DNA from: Clostridia bacterium
Lineage (GTDB): Bacteria > Aerophobota > Aerophobia > Aerophobales > AE-B3A
Length of the DNA: 6,682 bases
Reading direction: 5' to 3'
NCBI GenBank assembly: GCA_009618505.1
Contig: WJOQ01000351.1
Span: 1-6,682 of the forward strand
Shown: piece by piece, positions 5,213-6,682 of the stretch
How the letters are laid out: each line of letters begins with the position of its first letter
Position numbering within the stretch: the first letter of the stretch is position 1
Made by a program: the position numbers and the translations under genes
The notes under the pieces: generated by a model
Told to the model about the DNA's origin: nothing
Database searches by the model: none
Seen by the model: only the letters and a program-made list of their open reading frames with translations

Positions 5213-5953
5213 TTACATAGCCATTCCCCCATCTATCCTAATTACTTCACCAGTAATATAGCCTGCTTCTTCCGAAGCCAGATAAGTAACTAAACTAGCT
5301 ACTTCTTCAGGTTTTCCTATTCTTAAAAGAGGTATCTGAGAAATAACTTTATCCACAATTTCCTTATCCAGTTCTCTGGTCATAGCGGTGTCAATAAATC
5401 CTGGAGCTACTGCATTTACTGAAATCCCGTATCGCCCTAATTCTCTAGCTGCTGATTTGGTCAAGCCAATAATCCCAGCCTTAGCAGCAGAATAATTTGC
5501 CTGCCCAATATTTCCTCTTAGACCGATTATTGAGGAAATATTCACTATTCTTCCGTACCTCTGTTTCATCATACATCTTATTACTGCCTTGAGACAGTTA
5601 AAGACTCCAGTTAGATTGACATCGAGGACCTTATGCCAACTTTCTTCTTTCATTCTTAAAAGTAGACTATCTCGAGCAATACCAGCGTTGTTGACTAATA
5701 TATCAATCCGTTTATGTTTGTCAATCACATAGCTAACTGCTTTTTTCACCTCTTCATATTTAGTTACATCTACTTTAAAAGCAAGGATTTTGCCTTCTAT
5801 TGCTTTTATTTCTTCAACCGTTTTGTTAAATGATTCTTTGTTCACATCAAATATAATTACTTTTGCTTTACTCCTTACTAATCTTAGACAAATTTCCTTG
5901 CCTATACCCTGCCCTCCCCCTGTGACTATAGCAAGCCTATTCTTAAAATTCAT
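5213..5953 (-). CDS. fabG: 3-oxoacyl-ACP reductase (FabG)
   Basis: FabG is an NADPH-dependent short-chain dehydrogenase that reduces 3-oxoacyl-ACP to 3-hydroxyacyl-ACP, the first reduction in each fatty-acid elongation cycle. From the ATG at 5953 the protein is 246 residues, the normal size. It shows the Rossmann glycine motif TGGGQGIG (11-18), the NNAG motif (88-91), Asn113, and the catalytic set Ser141, Tyr154 and Lys158 (NYSAAKAG). The PGFIDTAMT segment (184-192) and the C-terminal DGGMAM also fit the family. The frame stays open upstream to 6034, but those 27 codons run through repeat element E3. The GAGGAGG ribosome binding site 10 nt before 5953 and the family's usual N terminus (xFKNRLAIVTGG) fix the start there. 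acpP and fabF lie downstream, supporting FabG over another SDR enzyme. Confidence 0.96.
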   Translation of the reverse strand: MNFKNRLAIVTGGGQGIGKEICLRLVRSKAKVIIFDVNKESFNKTVEEIKAIEGKILAFKVDVTKYEEVKKAVSYVIDKHKRIDILVNNAGIARDSLLLRMKEESWHKVLDVNLTGVFNCLKAVIRCMMKQRYGRIVNISSIIGLRGNIGQANYSAAKAGIIGLTKSAARELGRYGISVNAVAPGFIDTAMTRELDKEIVDKVISQIPLLRIGKPEEVASLVTYLASEEAGYITGEVIRIDGGMAM

Positions 5954-5976
5954 AGGTAAAATTCCTCCTCTATATT

Positions 5977-6092
5977 CGTATCTCGTGAAGTAACCTTTTT
6001 GACTAAGTCTGCCAGCACACGGGATCCAAGTCAATTTCTTCAGTCGCCCGTTTTTTCCTTATACGAGATACTAGATATTAGATACGATTCAC
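5977..6092 (-). repeat. Composite repeat element E3 in the rluA-family gene-fabG spacer
   Basis: This is the shortest copy. Plus-strand 6062-6089 reads TACGAGA TACTAGA TATTAGA TACGATT, a heptamer array with some drift. The opposite end keeps a single CGTATCTCGT (5977-5986) in inverted relation. The outer 14-mer TAGATACGATTCAC (6079-6092) is identical to one end of E1 and overlaps the last codons of the pseudouridine synthase gene, including its TGA stop (6091-6089). The interior aligns base by base with E2 over about 5986-6030 and with E1 over 6031-6060. The three elements therefore share descent, not only a simple-sequence motif. Confidence 0.75.
5986..6056 (-). pseudogene. Frameshifted C-terminal relic of the same four-helix-bundle gene
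   Basis: On the minus strand one frame reads KKRATEEIDL and, after a 1-nt shift near the GGATCC at 6022-6027, the next reads SRVLADLVKKV. Together they align with KKGILEKINHESRMLTNLIKKL of the E2 relic. At the nucleotide level CCCGTGTGCTGGCAGACTTA matches the corresponding E2 stretch at most positions, with third-position changes preserving similar residues. That pattern suggests the copies diverged for a time under protein-level constraint before decay. Only about 24 codons survive, so no product is expected. The shifted frame is what creates the false upstream extension of fabG. Confidence 0.5.
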
Positions 6093-6682
6093 ATTTCTTC
6101 AAGGCAACTGATGGCTCCTTGTATGTCTGGCGGCAAAGGAGCTTTTAGTTCCATCCATTTTCCCCTCCTGGGATGGAAAAACCCTAATCTGAGAGCATGC
6201 AGCATAGGTCGCTCTATCCGACAGGGGAAACTGTGCCATCTTTTTCCTCCATAAAGACTGTCTCCCACCAGAAAACAGTTTATGGACTGAAGATGAAGAC
6301 GTATTTGATGGGTTCTGCCAGTAAGGGGATGCAGTTTTAGCAAGCACCAATCTTCCCATCGTTTCAACACCTCATAACGGGTGATGGCATCACGGCTAAG
6401 GCTTCCCCCCCTGCTCATTTTTTTGCCATTAGTTGGACTTCTTCCAATTTTTGCTTCTATCATTCCTTTATCTCGCACAGGATTTCCTCTGGCTAAAGCA
6501 AGATAGGTCTTTTGGGTTACTCTTTTCCGAAACTGAGCTGCCAGAGCCAAATGAACGCAGTCATCTTTAGCTATTAGCATGACTCCCGAGGTGTCTTTGT
6601 CCAGACGATGGACAATACCCTGCCGTAGAATACCACCCACCCTGGATAAATGAGGACAATGATGAAGAAGAGCATTAACCAG
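6089..6682 (-). CDS. RluA-family 23S rRNA pseudouridine synthase, C-terminal part (5' end outside window)
   Basis: These enzymes isomerise specific uridines in rRNA (or tRNA) to pseudouridine. The frame is open to the window edge with 197 codons visible, beginning LVNALLHHCPHLSRVGG. The catalytic motif HRLDKDTSGV contains the nucleophilic Asp of the family. It is followed by LIAKDD, the KTYLALARG strand, and the RTHQIRLHL and GDSLYGG motifs, ending HALRLGFFHPRRGKWMELKAPLPPDI as in RluC/RluD-like proteins. The N-terminal S4 RNA-binding domain expected in RluD-type enzymes would lie beyond 6682, so the exact target (RluD, RluC or another paralogue) cannot be chosen. Its stop codon lies inside the end of repeat element E3, but the protein ends at a normal family position, so truncation is not evident. 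It sits where fabD is often found upstream of fabG. Confidence 0.93.
   Translation of the reverse strand: MVNALLHHCPHLSRVGGILRQGIVHRLDKDTSGVMLIAKDDCVHLALAAQFRKRVTQKTYLALARGNPVRDKGMIEAKIGRSPTNGKKMSRGGSLSRDAITRYEVLKRWEDWCLLKLHPLTGRTHQIRLHLQSINCFLVGDSLYGGKRWHSFPCRIERPMLHALRLGFFHPRRGKWMELKAPLPPDIQGAISCLEEM

Noticed and set aside
6099..6359. 86-residue minus-strand frame inside the pseudouridine synthase
   Set aside because: It is an overlapping alternate frame of a clearly conserved gene, with no family features of its own.

Overview
The window is about 6.7 kb of A+T-rich bacterial chromosome. Every convincing gene lies on the minus strand, so the biological order runs from high to low coordinates. 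It starts inside an RluA-family pseudouridine synthase (6682-6089). Next come the fatty-acid synthesis genes fabG (5953-5213), acpP (4940-4689) and fabF (4628-3393), then rnc (3391-2684), an archaeal-type phosphoglucosamine/phosphomannomutase (2664-1321) and recX (1241-750). After recX a well-formed sigma70-like promoter drives a compact tRNA-Lys / tRNA-Glu / tRNA-Val cluster (701-476). The window ends inside a zinc-ribbon-type coiled-coil protein gene that begins with GTG at 251.

The protein genes are ordinary housekeeping genes. fabG-acpP-fabF-rnc is a very widespread order. fabF and rnc are separated by 1 nt, and rnc and the mutase gene by 19 nt, so this stretch looks like one operon covering type II fatty-acid synthesis, RNA processing and cell-envelope precursor synthesis. 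recX follows after a 79-nt gap. The lineage cannot be fixed from the sequence. The low G+C, the GEGNGG-type mutase and the many intergenic repeats would fit a deep-branching or candidate phylum of environmental bacteria, but this is only an impression.

The unusual part is in the spacers. Three of them (273-470, 4964-5208, 5977-6092) hold copies, degraded to different extents, of one composite element. On the gene strand each has 7-nt repeats of the TATCTCG/TATCTAG type on the upstream side and reverse-complement repeats (ACGAGAT type) on the downstream side. Between them lie remnants of a small reading frame. The best copy (5154-4987) still encodes about 55 residues that I recognise as resembling the C-terminal part of the four-helix-bundle protein family related to the 23S rRNA intervening-sequence protein (S23). 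The second copy is frameshifted but alignable (SRVLADLVKK against SRMLTNLIKK). The third is shorter and mixed with another palindromic repeat. The elements sit almost exactly between a stop codon (or tRNA end) and the next gene's ribosome binding site, all in the same orientation as the genes, and their ends could pair into long RNA stems. I treat this mobile or expanding element family, decaying inside a core operon, as the main discovery candidate of the window.
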